NCBI GenBank assembly: GCA_022703505.1
Contig: JAKLDN010000006.1
Location: 186,001-250,000 of the forward strand
Direction of reading: 5' to 3'
Source: Spirochaetota bacterium
Lineage (GTDB): Bacteria; Spirochaetota; Spirochaetia; Treponematales; UBA12059
Length of the DNA: 64,000 nt
Part shown: piece after piece, positions 35,466 to 44,486 of the stretch
Layout of the letters: every line of letters starts with the position of its first letter
Numbering within the stretch: the first letter of the stretch is position 1
Program-made: the position numbers and the translations under genes
Notes under the pieces: model-generated
The model's input: the letters and a program-made list of their open reading frames with translations, nothing else
What the model was told of the DNA's origin: nothing
Database searches by the model: none

Positions 35466-36701
35466 TCACGCCTCCGGGCGCAAAAAGACCCGAGTGTCGG
35501 GCTCCTCGGCCCGGGGCATCGGGGATCGAAGCCCCTCCGGCCGGGTGAGCAGGATGAAGGACATGTCATCCTGCTGGGGAGCCGTCCCCCGGTGCAGGTC
35601 GAGAGCCCCGGGCAGGGCGTCCCGTAGTGCCCGGCCGCCCCGAAGCGCCTTCTGGACCAGGATCGCCAGGCGGCGTTCCCCCAGTTCCCCTCCCTCCGCA
35701 TCCTCCTGCTCGGGGATCCCGTCGCTGTAGACGAAGAGGGCGTCCCCGTCCCGCAGGCGCCAGCGGCGCAGGACCGGCTCGAGATTCGGCTCCACCCCGA
35801 CGGGAAGGTTGCGGTGCCCGGGATCCAGCCGCCGGGCCCGTCCTTCCCGGAAGACCAGGGCGTGGGCGTGTCCCATGTCCGCGGCCTCCAGGACTCCCGT
35901 CCGGGGATCGTAGACCCCGAAGAAGCCGGTGAGGTACTTCTCCAGGTGGAAGGTGGCCACCAGGGCCTCGTTCAGGGACCGAAGGAGGGCGTACAGCCCC
36001 CTCCGGAAATCGAACATCCTCAGCATGCCCCAGACCAGGGATACGACCAGGGATGCCGCGACCCCCTTTCCGGAGACGTCGCAGAGGGCGAAGAAGGCCC
36101 TCCCGTCCTCCAACCGCTTGGAATACCAGAAATCCCCGCCGACCCCCTTGGCCGGCCGGGACCAGGCCTCGAACCCGTACAGCCGGTTCGAGAGAGCCTC
36201 GTTCCCCGCCTCCAGGCGCTCCTGGATCCTGCCCGCCAGGTCGATATCCTCCTCGGTTATCCGGGAAAGGTGCTCCGCCAGGTCCCGGGACGAAAGGATC
36301 GCCCGGAACCGTCCCTCCGCGTCCACGAGTACGCGGTACGGAGAATCCGCCGCCGCTTTCCCGGTTCCTGCGGCGAAGAGGCTCGCGTGGCAGTCCATGC
36401 GGGGCGCGGACTCGGCCAGTTCCCAGGCTCGGGTGCGACCCAGGACCTCCCGGCCGAAGGGCTTGCCCAGGAGGGAGAACAGTCCTTCCCGGGTCAGAAT
36501 GCCGGCGGGCCGGCCCTCCTCGTCCAGGAGTGCGAGGACTTCCACCTCGGGCCGTCTGCCCAGCTCGTCCGCCAGCGCCGTGGCGGTCACGTCCCGGGAG
36601 GCGAAATGGCGATGCCGGGCGGCCTTGAGAACCGTGGTACCGTACTCCCGGGTCGCCTCGGCTTCCAGCACGAGCCGGGATTGCTGTGTCTGCGGGTTCA
36701 T
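35466..36701 (-). CDS. SpoIIE/RsbU-type PP2C phosphatase with CBS-like N-terminal sensor
   Basis: 411 residues from ATG 36701; a GTG at 36710 is an alternative and neither has a strong ribosome site. The N-terminal part (about 10-165) contains two CBS-like units (VLALLDEEGRPAGILTREGLFSLLG and RVLVDAEGRFRAILSSRDL). The C-terminal part is a SpoIIE phosphatase domain with KGVGGDFWYS, CDVSGKGVAASL, DMGHAHALVF and YSDGIPE, which hold the metal-binding aspartates. Such enzymes dephosphorylate anti-sigma antagonists. The divergent STAS and kinase genes next door are its likely partners. Confidence 0.92.
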   Translation of the reverse strand: MNPQTQQSRLVLEAEATREYGTTVLKAARHRHFASRDVTATALADELGRRPEVEVLALLDEEGRPAGILTREGLFSLLGKPFGREVLGRTRAWELAESAPRMDCHASLFAAGTGKAAADSPYRVLVDAEGRFRAILSSRDLAEHLSRITEEDIDLAGRIQERLEAGNEALSNRLYGFEAWSRPAKGVGGDFWYSKRLEDGRAFFALCDVSGKGVAASLVVSLVWGMLRMFDFRRGLYALLRSLNEALVATFHLEKYLTGFFGVYDPRTGVLEAADMGHAHALVFREGRARRLDPGHRNLPVGVEPNLEPVLRRWRLRDGDALFVYSDGIPEQEDAEGGELGERRLAILVQKALRGGRALRDALPGALDLHRGTAPQQDDMSFILLTRPEGLRSPMPRAEEPDTRVFLRPEA

Positions 36702-36762
36702 GGGCACCACTATGGAGATTTCCGGTCAGCGAAGGATGAGGACCCCGTGAATTCTATGTTTT

Positions 36763-36790
36763 CTAGCCCCCGGCTAACGGGGCCCTAACT
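36763..36790 (+). promoter_or_regulatory. Pho-box-like triple direct repeat before the STAS gene
   Basis: CTAGCC-N5-CTAACG-N5-CTAACT, with an exact 11-base period (36763, 36774, 36785). PhoB-type regulators bind direct repeats with this spacing. The array lies between the divergent phosphatase and STAS genes, 44 bases before the STAS ATG. Similar arrays precede the metallophosphoesterase and pstS genes. Confidence 0.5.
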
Positions 36791-36833
36791 CCCGGTCCGC
36801 ATCCTTCGACTCGATCGAAAGCCAGGAGGCACC

Positions 36834-37145
36834 ATGGAGTGGACGCTCGTCTCGACGGATCATGACCGCGGCGTGGAAATCCGCCTGACCGGGGATCTGG
36901 ACCTGTACAACGCACCCCGGTTCAGCATCTACGTACTGCAGAAGATCGAGGTGGGATGGTCGAAGATCCTACTGGACATGAGGGGAGTAGAGTACCTCGA
37001 CTCGACCGGGGCGGGATCCCTCATCCGGATCGCCCAGGCGCTGCGGAAGAAGGGGGCGAAGCTTCGCTGCCGCAACCTGGGCGGCTCGCCGCGACGGGTG
37101 CTGGAGATGGCGAACATCCTTCCGCTCCTGGAAGAGACCCGGTAG
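36834..37145 (+). CDS. STAS-domain anti-sigma factor antagonist
   Basis: 103 residues forming one STAS domain. The regulatory serine lies in YLDSTGAGSL, where SpoIIAA and RsbV proteins are phosphorylated by their cognate kinase. Unphosphorylated antagonist binds the anti-sigma factor and frees the sigma factor. AGGAGG precedes the ATG. The next gene encodes the expected ATPase/kinase partner, and the divergent gene the phosphatase, so the three parts of a partner switch are together. Confidence 0.92.
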   Translation: MEWTLVSTDHDRGVEIRLTGDLDLYNAPRFSIYVLQKIEVGWSKILLDMRGVEYLDSTGAGSLIRIAQALRKKGAKLRCRNLGGSPRRVLEMANILPLLEETR

Positions 37146-37151
37146 GCGCCC

Positions 37152-37715
37152 ATGGGACGACTGATCGTACGGAAACTGATCGTGGACGAGCGAAACGAGC
37201 TCTTCGACGCCCAGGGCATGCGGCGGATCGAGTTCCCCAGCGAATTCGAGAGAATCCGGGACTACGCGGCGGAAGTGCTACGGGACTGCCCCGAAGCCTT
37301 CCGGGAGGGAAACCTCCTGGAACAGCAGCTGTCGGAGATCATCAAGAACGGGATCAAGCACGGGAATCGCTGCGATCCTGCCAAGCGGCTCCGGGTCTGG
37401 TTCGATTTCCGGAAGCGGGTCCGCTTCATCGTCGAGGACGAGGGGGAGGGATTCGCGGACTTGGAGGCCTGGAACGAGTTCTACCGGAAGCGGCAGGAGG
37501 CCCTGCATGCCGAGGATTTCGACACCTTCCTGGCGATGGCCAGCTACCGGGGCCCCCGGAGCGACGACATGGACGGAGGGAACAGCCTCGTCGCGGCCCT
37601 GGAGTACTGGAACGGGGGCATGATATACAACGGCGTCCGGAACAAGGTGGGCGTCGTACGCTGGTATACCGGGGGTTCGGACCAGCCGCCTGCGCCGAGG
37701 AGCGACCGTTCCTAA
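37152..37715 (+). CDS. Anti-sigma regulatory factor, GHKL ATPase (RsbW-like)
   Basis: 187 residues. The GHKL fold is marked by the N box QQLSEIIKNGIKHGNRC (Mg-binding asparagine), the G1 box VEDEGEGF, and a later DMDGGNSLVAAL that takes the place of the usual G2 box. An insertion between the boxes (about residues 100-140) is longer than in RsbW or SpoIIAB. It probably phosphorylates or binds the STAS protein encoded six bases upstream. Its sigma factor is not in the window. Confidence 0.85.
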   Translation: MGRLIVRKLIVDERNELFDAQGMRRIEFPSEFERIRDYAAEVLRDCPEAFREGNLLEQQLSEIIKNGIKHGNRCDPAKRLRVWFDFRKRVRFIVEDEGEGFADLEAWNEFYRKRQEALHAEDFDTFLAMASYRGPRSDDMDGGNSLVAALEYWNGGMIYNGVRNKVGVVRWYTGGSDQPPAPRSDRS

Positions 37716-37739
37716 CCGTTTCTTGACGATTCCCTCACG
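37712..37739 (+). promoter_or_regulatory. Pho-box-like triple direct repeat before the metallophosphoesterase
   Basis: CTAACC-N5-TTGACG-N5-CTCACG with an exact 11-base period (37712, 37723, 37734), ending eight bases before the ATG at 37748. TTGACG could also serve as a -35 box, but no matching -10 box fits before the start. Its first half touches the stop of the preceding kinase gene. Confidence 0.45.
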
Positions 37740-37747
37740 CCGGAGTC

Positions 37748-38848
37748 ATGAGGATGAGGTTTAATCTCACCATGAAGTTCAAGGAATTCCTCGCGTCCTT
37801 CGCCTCGTTCCTGTCCGAATGCCCCCGGGAGGAAGCCGGCCGGAGCTCCCGGTACGTCTTCCTGAGCGACTTGCACATGGGCGACGGGGGTACCCGGGAC
37901 GACCTGGCCCACAACCGGGAACTGTTGGAAGCGATCCTGGCCCGGCACTACCTGGAGCGGGGCTACACCCTGGTCCTGAACGGGGACATCGAGGATCTTT
38001 CGAAGTTCCGATACTCCGACATCCGTACCGCCTGGGCCTCTTTGTACGAGGTGTTCGACGCCTTCGCGAAGGCAGACCGCCTCCGGAAAATCGTGGGCAA
38101 CCATGACCTGGGACTGCTCAAGATCCGGGACTATCCCTACGGACTGATCCACGGGCTGGTCCTGGAACACGGCCCCGACCTGCTTTTCGCCTTCCACGGC
38201 CACCAGGGATCCCCCTTCTTCACGAACCACGACTACATCTCCCATTTCGTGGTCCGGTACCTAGCCAAACCCCTGGCCATCAAGAACTCCAGCGTGGACG
38301 ACCACGGGAAGCGGAGGTTCCGCCTGGAGCGGAGGATCTACCGGGCGTCCAAGGCCCTCGGCGTAGCGTCCGTCATCGGGCACACCCACCGGCCCCTCTT
38401 CGAGTCTCGGTCGAAGTACGACAGCCTGCGCTGGGCCATCGAGGAGCTGGTGGCGGAGTACCCTTCCGCGACGGGGGGCCGGCGGACGGAGATCGCCGAC
38501 CTCGTCGGCCTGTACCGGTCCGAACTGGCCCGCATGGGCCGGAAGGAGCTCTCCCGGGACCTCGCGGGCAGCCGCTACTACCGGGAGCGCATCCTGGTTC
38601 CCTGCCTCTTCAACTCCGGCTGCGCCACGGGCCGCCACGGTATCACCGCCCTGGAGCTCGCGGACGGGGCCCTGTCCCTAGTCCAGTGGACGGGCGCGGC
38701 GGGTCCCAAACCCTACCTGCGTAGGGAGGCCCTGGAAGCGGAGCCCCTGGAGGGGACCCCGAACGTCCGATACCTCCTTCGTCGATCGGACCTGGACCAC
38801 GTCTTCGCCCGGATCCGGCTTCTGGGACGGGAACTGCCGCCCGCATGA
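37748..38848 (+). CDS. Calcineurin-like metallophosphoesterase
   Basis: 366 residues. The metallophosphatase core has all signature blocks: FLSDLHMGDGG (D-x-H), LVLNGDIEDL (G-D), VGNHDLGLL (G-N-H-D), a histidine in FHGHQGS, and VIGHTHRPLF (G-H-x-H). No signal peptide is seen, so it is cytoplasmic. It sits between signalling genes and the pst operon with a Pho-box-like array upstream, which suggests a role in phosphate recovery; the substrate is unknown. In-frame ATGs at 37754 and 37772 are alternative starts. Confidence 0.85.
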   Translation: MRMRFNLTMKFKEFLASFASFLSECPREEAGRSSRYVFLSDLHMGDGGTRDDLAHNRELLEAILARHYLERGYTLVLNGDIEDLSKFRYSDIRTAWASLYEVFDAFAKADRLRKIVGNHDLGLLKIRDYPYGLIHGLVLEHGPDLLFAFHGHQGSPFFTNHDYISHFVVRYLAKPLAIKNSSVDDHGKRRFRLERRIYRASKALGVASVIGHTHRPLFESRSKYDSLRWAIEELVAEYPSATGGRRTEIADLVGLYRSELARMGRKELSRDLAGSRYYRERILVPCLFNSGCATGRHGITALELADGALSLVQWTGAAGPKPYLRREALEAEPLEGTPNVRYLLRRSDLDHVFARIRLLGRELPPA

Positions 38849-38869
38849 GGGCTCTCGATCCTCCTCGAT

Positions 38870-38886
38870 TTAACGATCTGCTAACA
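38870..38886 (+). promoter_or_regulatory. Pho-box-like direct repeat before pstS
   Basis: TTAACG-ATCTG-CTAACA, two units 11 bases apart, within a locally AT-rich stretch about 85-100 bases before the pstS start. It resembles the TTMACA-N5-TTMACA or CTTAAC-type Pho boxes of other phyla. The PhoB/PhoR pair encoded downstream would be the regulator. Confidence 0.5.
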
Positions 38887-38969
38887 TTTCCCACGTCAAG
38901 GCCTAATCTTGCGCGCCTATGGTAGACGCGGGTTCGCAAGGACCCGCAGCATCCCACGGGAGGAAACGG

Positions 38970-39950
38970 ATGAAGAAGAGAATCGCGAGCATCGCGCTGG
39001 CCGTCGTTGCCGTCGGCGCCTACGCGCAGGGCATGTTCACCTGGATCGACAAGGTCAGCGACGACAAGGACAAGATCCTGCCGGGCGTCAATCCCGCGGC
39101 CGTCACCGGCACCATCGTCACCGCCGGCTCGTCCACGGTCTTCCCCCTCTCCGAGGCCGTCGCCGAGCAGTTCAAGAAGGACGGCTTCGCCGGCCAGATC
39201 ACCATCGACTCCATCGGCTCCGGCGCCGGGTTCGACCGCTTCACCAAGTCCGGGGAAACGGACATCTCCAACGCCTCCGCAAAGATCAAGGCCAGCCACA
39301 TCGAGGCCGCCGCCAAGCTCTCCCCGCCCCGGGTTCCGATCGAGTTACGGGTCGGCACCGACGCCATCGCGGTCTGCGTTTCCACGAAGAACAAGTTCGC
39401 CAAGGACGTTACCATGGCGGAACTGGCCAAGATCTTCTCCACCGCCGTGTACTGGTCCGACGTGCGCCCCGAATGGCCCAAGAAGGAGATCAAGAAGTTC
39501 TCCCCGGGCACGGACTCCGGGACCTTCGAGTACTTCGTGGAGCACGTGTTCAAGAAGGACCGCAAGCCCCTCCTGGAAGGCAAGAACCTCCAGCTCTCCG
39601 AGGACGACAACATCCTGGTCCGGGGCATCGGCGGCGACCAGTACGCCATCGGCTACTTCGGCTTCGCCTACTACCTGGAGAACCAGAAGTCCCTGCAGGT
39701 CCTGGCCCTGGACGGCGTGGCCGCCAACCAGGCGAACGTGGACGCCGGCAAGTACGCCCTATCCCGCCCCCTCTTCCTGTACTCCGACGCCGGGATCATC
39801 AACGCCAAGCCCCAGGTGGCCGCCTTCCTGACCTACTACCTGACCTACGTGAACGACCTGATCAAGAAGGTCGGGTACTTCCCCGCCCCCGCCGCGGATC
39901 TCAAGGCCTCCAAGCAGGCCCTGGCGGCCGCGATGAAGGGCCGGTTCTAA
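38970..39950 (+). CDS. pstS: Phosphate ABC transporter periplasmic binding protein
   Basis: 326 residues from ATG 38970 with GGAGGAAA upstream; a longer start at 38919 would bury the signal peptide. KKRIASIALAVVAVGAYAQG is the signal peptide. The phosphate-binding motifs AGSSTVFPLSEAVAEQFKKDG, DSIGSGAGFDRFTKSGETDISNAS and the later PGTDSGTFEYF are clear. It captures phosphate outside the inner membrane for PstCAB. An unusually strong hairpin separates it from pstC. Confidence 0.96.
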   Translation: MKKRIASIALAVVAVGAYAQGMFTWIDKVSDDKDKILPGVNPAAVTGTIVTAGSSTVFPLSEAVAEQFKKDGFAGQITIDSIGSGAGFDRFTKSGETDISNASAKIKASHIEAAAKLSPPRVPIELRVGTDAIAVCVSTKNKFAKDVTMAELAKIFSTAVYWSDVRPEWPKKEIKKFSPGTDSGTFEYFVEHVFKKDRKPLLEGKNLQLSEDDNILVRGIGGDQYAIGYFGFAYYLENQKSLQVLALDGVAANQANVDAGKYALSRPLFLYSDAGIINAKPQVAAFLTYYLTYVNDLIKKVGYFPAPAADLKASKQALAAAMKGRF

Positions 39951-39967
39951 GCTTGGCCGTGAACCCG

Positions 39968-40032
39968 GGCGGAATGTCCGCCCGGTCCTTGCAACACCTC
40001 ACTCGTCCGGGGCCGCACGGCCCCGGACGAGT
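39968..40032. promoter_or_regulatory. Two hairpins between pstS and pstC
   Basis: GGGCGGA-ATG-TCCGCCC (39968-39984) is followed by a perfect 15-bp stem with a 2-base loop (40001-40015 with 40018-40032). No T-run follows, so a classical terminator is unlikely. Such stems often protect the 3' end of a binding-protein mRNA and lower expression of the downstream permease genes. Confidence 0.7.
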
Positions 40033-40106
40033 CATGACCAGAGCCGAGGCCGTCCCGGAAGGGGTCCGCCCTTCCGCCGGCCTTGAAAGCCAGCGAGATG
40101 CCACGC

Positions 40107-41039
40107 ATGCAGCACGGACATTATAGAGAGGAGACCACCGGCGTCCTTTCCCTGGCGCGGCGGTCCCGGCCCTGGGAACAGGCGATCCAGTCGTTCCTGT
40201 TTTTCTGCGCCGCCGTCTCGATCCTCACCACCCTGGGAATCGTCCTCACCCTGGGGACCGAGTCCTGGACCTTCTTCAAGCACGTCAGCCCCTTCGAGTT
40301 CCTCTTCACCTTCGAGTGGCAGCCGATGATCGAGCGGTTCGGGATCTGGCCGCTCTTCACGGCCACTTTCATGACCAGCCTGGCCGCCATGCTCATCGCC
40401 CTGCCCCTGGGACTGGGGGTGGCCATCTACCTCTCCGAGTACGCCCCGAACGCCGTGCGGGAGACTTTGAAGCCGATCCTGGAAGTCCTCGCGGGGATTC
40501 CAACCGTCGTGTACGGCTACTTCGCCCTGACCGTGGTGACGCCCCTCCTGCGCAACGTCTTCGGCCAGGACCGGGTGGACGTCTACAACACCTTGAGCGC
40601 GGGGCTCGTCATGGGGGTGCTGATCCTGCCCCTGGTGAGCTCCATGTGTGAGGACGCCCTCTCCTCGGTGCCGAACTCCCTGCGGGAAGCGGCCTACGCC
40701 ATGGGAGCCACGAAGCTGGAACTCTCCCTGAACGTCATGGTTCCCTCCGCGTTTTCCGGGATCGCCGCGGCCTTCATCCTGGGCCTGTCCCGGGCAGTCG
40801 GGGAGACCATGATCGTGGCCCTGGCCGCGGGTGCGGGACCGAACCTCACCCTGAACCCCTTCAAGGCCGCGGAGACCATGACCGGGCACATAGTCCGGAT
40901 CTCCGGCGGGGACATCGGGTACGACACCGTCGACTACCAGAGCCTCTTCGCCATCGCCCTGGTCCTGTTCTTCGTGACCCTCGGCCTGAACGTCCTTTCG
41001 CGCCGGATCATCCGGAAATACGGGGAGGTGTACGAATGA
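40107..41039 (+). CDS. pstC: Phosphate ABC transporter permease PstC
   Basis: 310 residues from ATG 40107; ATG 40098 and a TTG at 40083 are alternatives because no ribosome site decides. It has six membrane helices and the permease loop EAAYAMGATKLELSLNVMVPSAFSGI, plus PTVVYGYFALTVV and SRAVGETMIVALAAG, which are typical of PstC. It pairs with PstA. The 3' end overlaps pstA as ATGA. Confidence 0.92.
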   Translation: MQHGHYREETTGVLSLARRSRPWEQAIQSFLFFCAAVSILTTLGIVLTLGTESWTFFKHVSPFEFLFTFEWQPMIERFGIWPLFTATFMTSLAAMLIALPLGLGVAIYLSEYAPNAVRETLKPILEVLAGIPTVVYGYFALTVVTPLLRNVFGQDRVDVYNTLSAGLVMGVLILPLVSSMCEDALSSVPNSLREAAYAMGATKLELSLNVMVPSAFSGIAAAFILGLSRAVGETMIVALAAGAGPNLTLNPFKAAETMTGHIVRISGGDIGYDTVDYQSLFAIALVLFFVTLGLNVLSRRIIRKYGEVYE

Positions 41040-42301
41040 GCTCCGAAACCGCATCCGGCGCCGCCCCGACCTTCCGGACGGACCTGACGGGAAGGTACCG
41101 AAGAGGAAACGTATGGGCCGCCCTTTTCCTGACGGTCACCCTCCTTTCGGTGTTCTTCCTGGCCGCCCTGATCTGGACCATCGTGAACGATTCCTTCGGG
41201 TACGTGATCCTGGTGAACGAGACGGATCCGGAATCCCTGACCCGGGACGGCAGACCCCTGGAGGAGCTCGACGCCCCCTCCCTCGCCGCGGTCCTGGAGG
41301 AGAACCTTCCGGGTAGACGGCTCCGCTCCCTGGGCAACGAACGCCCCCTGGCCGAGCGATCCCGGGAGGACCTGTACGCCATCGTGATGGACGAGGTCGT
41401 GAACCCCGAGGTGAAGGCGACCTTCGACCTCTCCGAGTCGCTCCTGGCCAAGGAAGACATCCGGGCGGTCCTGGAGCGGGATTTCCCGGAGGGCCGGCTG
41501 ATCTTCCGGGCCTGGCTCAATCTCAAGTTCCTGGGCGCCGCCCAGTCCAGCGTGGCCGTCGCGGCGGGGGTCCGGGGGGCCGTCCTGGGCACCTTGATGA
41601 CCATCCTGGTGACCATCCTGGTCGCCTTCCCCGTCGGCATCGGCGCGGCGATCTATCTGGAGGAATACGCCGCGGACAACCGCCTGGGCCGTTTCATCCG
41701 GATCAACATCTACAACCTGGCCGGGGTTCCCTCCATCATCTACGGCATGCTGGGACTGGCCCTCTTCGTGCGCCTGGCGGAGCCCTTCACCTCGGGGACG
41801 GCCTTCGGGGCCGCCGCGGACCCCACCACCGCCAACGGCCGGACCGTGCTGTCCGCGGGGCTCACCCTGGCCCTCCTCATCCTGCCCGTGATCATCATCA
41901 ACGCCCAGGAAGCCCTTCGGGCCGTGCCCGGGATCCTCCGGCAATCCAGCCTGGCCGTGGGCGCCACGAAATGGCAGACCGTGTGGCACCACGTCCTGCC
42001 GGCCTCCTTCGACCGGATCCTGACCGGGACCGTGCTGGCCGTGTCCCGGGCCATCGGAGAGACGGCCCCCCTGGTGGTGGTGGGCGCCTCCACCTTCCTC
42101 TCCCGGGATCCCACCTCCGTATTCTCCAAGTTCACGACGTTGCCCATCCAGATCTACCAGTGGACCGCCCGTCCCCAGGAGGAGTTCCGGCGTATCGCCG
42201 CGGCGGCCATCCTGGTCCTTCTGATTCTGATGCTTTCCCTGAACGCGGTCGCGATCCTGCTGCGGAACCGAATCCGAGCCAAGAAGAGGCTGAGCCGATG
42301 A
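41036..42301 (+). CDS. pstA: Phosphate ABC transporter permease PstA with large periplasmic insertion
   Basis: 421 residues, about 120 more than a typical PstA. The first membrane helix (about 27-48) is followed by a charged, mostly hydrophilic segment of roughly 125 residues before the next helix near 180. The remainder has the standard permease features, including [13 protein letters not shown], the loop [23 protein letters not shown], and [14 protein letters not shown]. Some other PstA proteins have an N-terminal extension (DUF3333); the relation to this one is uncertain. The insertion is likely periplasmic and could contact PstS. Confidence 0.93.
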   Translation: MSSETASGAAPTFRTDLTGRYRRGNVWAALFLTVTLLSVFFLAALIWTIVNDSFGYVILVNETDPESLTRDGRPLEELDAPSLAAVLEENLPGRRLRSLGNERPLAERSREDLYAIVMDEVVNPEVKATFDLSESLLAKEDIRAVLERDFPEGRLIFRAWLNLKFLGAAQSSVAVAAGVRGAVLGTLMTILVTILVAFPVGIGAAIYLEEYAADNRLGRFIRINIYNLAGVPSIIYGMLGLALFVRLAEPFTSGTAFGAAADPTTANGRTVLSAGLTLALLILPVIIINAQEALRAVPGILRQSSLAVGATKWQTVWHHVLPASFDRILTGTVLAVSRAIGETAPLVVVGASTFLSRDPTSVFSKFTTLPIQIYQWTARPQEEFRRIAAAAILVLLILMLSLNAVAILLRNRIRAKKRLSR

Positions 42302-43119
42302 AGAAGAACCTGAACGATTCCAACCGTTTCGAGGTGGCCATCGCCCGGGAGGCGGAGGGCGGAGGCACCTCCCCCTACGCCCTGGAGGTCCGGAACCTGG
42401 ACATCCGGTACGGGGATTTCCCGGCCGTGAAGGACGTGACCATGGCCTTCGACAAGCGCCAGGTCACCGCCATCATCGGCCCCTCGGGCTGCGGAAAGAG
42501 CACGGCCCTACGGGCCTTCAACCGCATGAACGAGCTCATCCCGTCCTGCTCGACCGACGGGGAGGTGCTCTTCCACGGCATCAACGTCTACGACCCCGGG
42601 GTGGACGCGGTCCAGGTCCGGCGCTGGATCGGCATGGTCTTCCAGAAGCCCAACCCCTTCCCCAAGACCATCCACGAGAACATCGCCTGGGGAGCCCGGA
42701 TCAACGGCTACACCGGGGACATGGACGAGCTGGTGGAATCCACCCTTCAACAGGTCGCGCTCTGGGACGAGGTCAAGGACAAGCTTAAACAGAGCGCCCT
42801 GGCCCTGTCCGGGGGCCAGCAGCAGCGCCTCTGCATAGCCCGGGCCATAGCCGTGAAGCCCGAGATCCTGCTCATGGACGAGCCCACCAGCGCCCTGGAT
42901 CCGATCTCCACCGCAAAAATCGAGAGCCTCCTTGACGACCTCAAGAAGCGGTATACGATAATCATCGTGACCCACAACATGCAGCAGGCGGGCCGGGTCT
43001 CGGACAAGACGGCCTTCTTCCTCCAGGGGGATCTCGTGGAATACGCGCCGACCAAGGACCTCTTCTTCAATCCCAAGGACGAGCGGACGGAAAACTACAT
43101 CTCCGGGAGGTTCGGCTGA
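42298..43119 (+). CDS. pstB: Phosphate ABC transporter ATP-binding protein
   Basis: 273 residues from ATG 42298 (ATGA overlap with pstA). GPSGCGKST, the Q-loop in [21 protein letters not shown], signature LSGGQQQR, Walker [13 protein letters not shown] and [13 protein letters not shown] are all present, with the PstB-typical FNRMNELIP. It hydrolyses ATP to drive phosphate uptake. It overlaps phoU by one base. Confidence 0.97.
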   Translation: MKKNLNDSNRFEVAIAREAEGGGTSPYALEVRNLDIRYGDFPAVKDVTMAFDKRQVTAIIGPSGCGKSTALRAFNRMNELIPSCSTDGEVLFHGINVYDPGVDAVQVRRWIGMVFQKPNPFPKTIHENIAWGARINGYTGDMDELVESTLQQVALWDEVKDKLKQSALALSGGQQQRLCIARAIAVKPEILLMDEPTSALDPISTAKIESLLDDLKKRYTIIIVTHNMQQAGRVSDKTAFFLQGDLVEYAPTKDLFFNPKDERTENYISGRFG

Positions 43120-43778
43120 TGAACACGCGCATCCAGTTCATGGAGGAGTTGACCCGCCTCCACCACGACATCCTGGCCATGGGCACCCGGGTGGAGGAGG
43201 ACCTGCGCCGGGCCCTGGAGGCCCTGCGGACGGGAAACCTGGATCTCGTCCAGGAGGTCAAGGCCGGGGACGAGGTGATCAACGCCCTGCAGATCAAGAT
43301 CGAGGACCAGACCGCCGTCCTCATCGCCACCCAGCAGCCCGTGGCCCGGGACCTAAGGGAACTTGTCACGGTGTTCAAGGTGACGGACAACCTGGAACGG
43401 ATCGGGGACCACGCGGTCCACCTGGCCAAGACGGCCCGGCGCCTGGCGGAGGAGCCCTACGGCCGGTCCCTGGAACGCCTGGAGAGGATGGCGGAAACCG
43501 GATGCTCCATGGTCCGGGAAGCCCTGACCGCCTTCCTGAACAAGGACGCCCTGCTGGCGAAGGACACCGCGAGGAAGGACGACCAGATCGACGCGGACCA
43601 CAAGGCCTTCGTTAAAGAAGTGCTCCAGTTCCTCATGGAGCATCCGGACCGGGCGGCCCAGGCCACCAAGCTGATCGCCACCTCCAGCTTCCTGGAGCGC
43701 CTGGGCGACCACGTCACGAACCTCTGCGAGGCGGTGGTCTTCATGGTGGAAGGCCGCCACGTGGAACTGAACGAGTAG
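43119..43778 (+). CDS. phoU: Phosphate signalling protein PhoU
   Basis: 219 residues made of two similar three-helix PhoU units, each carrying the metal-binding E/D-x3-D type motif (DNLERIGDHAVHLAK and SFLERLGDHVTNLCE). PhoU connects the PstSCAB transporter to the PhoR sensor kinase so that the regulon is off when phosphate is plentiful. The gene order pstSCAB-phoU-phoB-phoR supports this directly. Confidence 0.95.
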   Translation: MNTRIQFMEELTRLHHDILAMGTRVEEDLRRALEALRTGNLDLVQEVKAGDEVINALQIKIEDQTAVLIATQQPVARDLRELVTVFKVTDNLERIGDHAVHLAKTARRLAEEPYGRSLERLERMAETGCSMVREALTAFLNKDALLAKDTARKDDQIDADHKAFVKEVLQFLMEHPDRAAQATKLIATSSFLERLGDHVTNLCEAVVFMVEGRHVELNE

Positions 43779-43781
43779 CCC

Positions 43782-44486
43782 ATGGCCAAGGCTTCCATCC
43801 TGATCGTGGAGGACGACCCGGAGATCCGGGAACTCGTCGGGTTCCACCTGGGCCGGGACGGTTACACGGTGCTCCAGGCGGGCACCGGGGAGGAAGGCCT
43901 CCGGCTGGCCGCCCAAGCCAACCCGGACGTGATCGTCCTGGACGTGATGCTCCCGGGGGTCGACGGATTCGAGGTCCTGCGCCGGCTCAAGGCCGACCCG
44001 GCCCTCCGGCGCGTCCCGGTGATCCTGACCACCGCCAAGGGAGAGGACTCGGACGTGGTGACCGGGCTGGAGCTGGGGGCGGACGACTACGTCACCAAGC
44101 CCTTCAGCCCCAAGGTCCTGATCGCCCGAGTCCGGACGGCCCTCCGCCGGACCGTGGACCTGACCACCCACCCCTTCGGCAAGGAGACCCGGGTATCCCT
44201 GCACGACATCGTCCTGGACTCCGCCCGCCACGAGGTGACCTGCGGGGGGAAGCGGGTTAACCTCTCGGCCACGGAGTTCGCCCTCCTCGAGTTCTTCCTC
44301 AGGAACCCGGGCTGGGTCTTCTCGCGTTCCCAGATCCTGGACGCCGTCAAGGGTCGGGATTATCCCGTGACGGACCGGGCCGTGGACGTGCAGATCCTCT
44401 CCCTGCGGAAGAAGCTCGAGGAGTTCGGCGACCTCATCGAGACCGTACGGGGCGTGGGGTACCGGATGAAGGACGCCGGTTCGTGA
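43782..44486 (+). CDS. phoB: PhoB-like response regulator
   Basis: 234 residues. The receiver domain has acidic residues EDD (10-12), phospho-acceptor D54 in VLDVMLPG, and K near 105 in TKPFSPK. The C-terminal OmpR/PhoB winged helix includes NLSATEFALLEFFLRNPGWVFSRSQILDAVKG and ends RGVGYRMK. It should bind 11-base direct repeats such as those seen upstream of pstS, the STAS gene and the metallophosphoesterase. It overlaps phoR by 4 bases (GTGA). Confidence 0.95.
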   Translation: MAKASILIVEDDPEIRELVGFHLGRDGYTVLQAGTGEEGLRLAAQANPDVIVLDVMLPGVDGFEVLRRLKADPALRRVPVILTTAKGEDSDVVTGLELGADDYVTKPFSPKVLIARVRTALRRTVDLTTHPFGKETRVSLHDIVLDSARHEVTCGGKRVNLSATEFALLEFFLRNPGWVFSRSQILDAVKGRDYPVTDRAVDVQILSLRKKLEEFGDLIETVRGVGYRMKDAGS

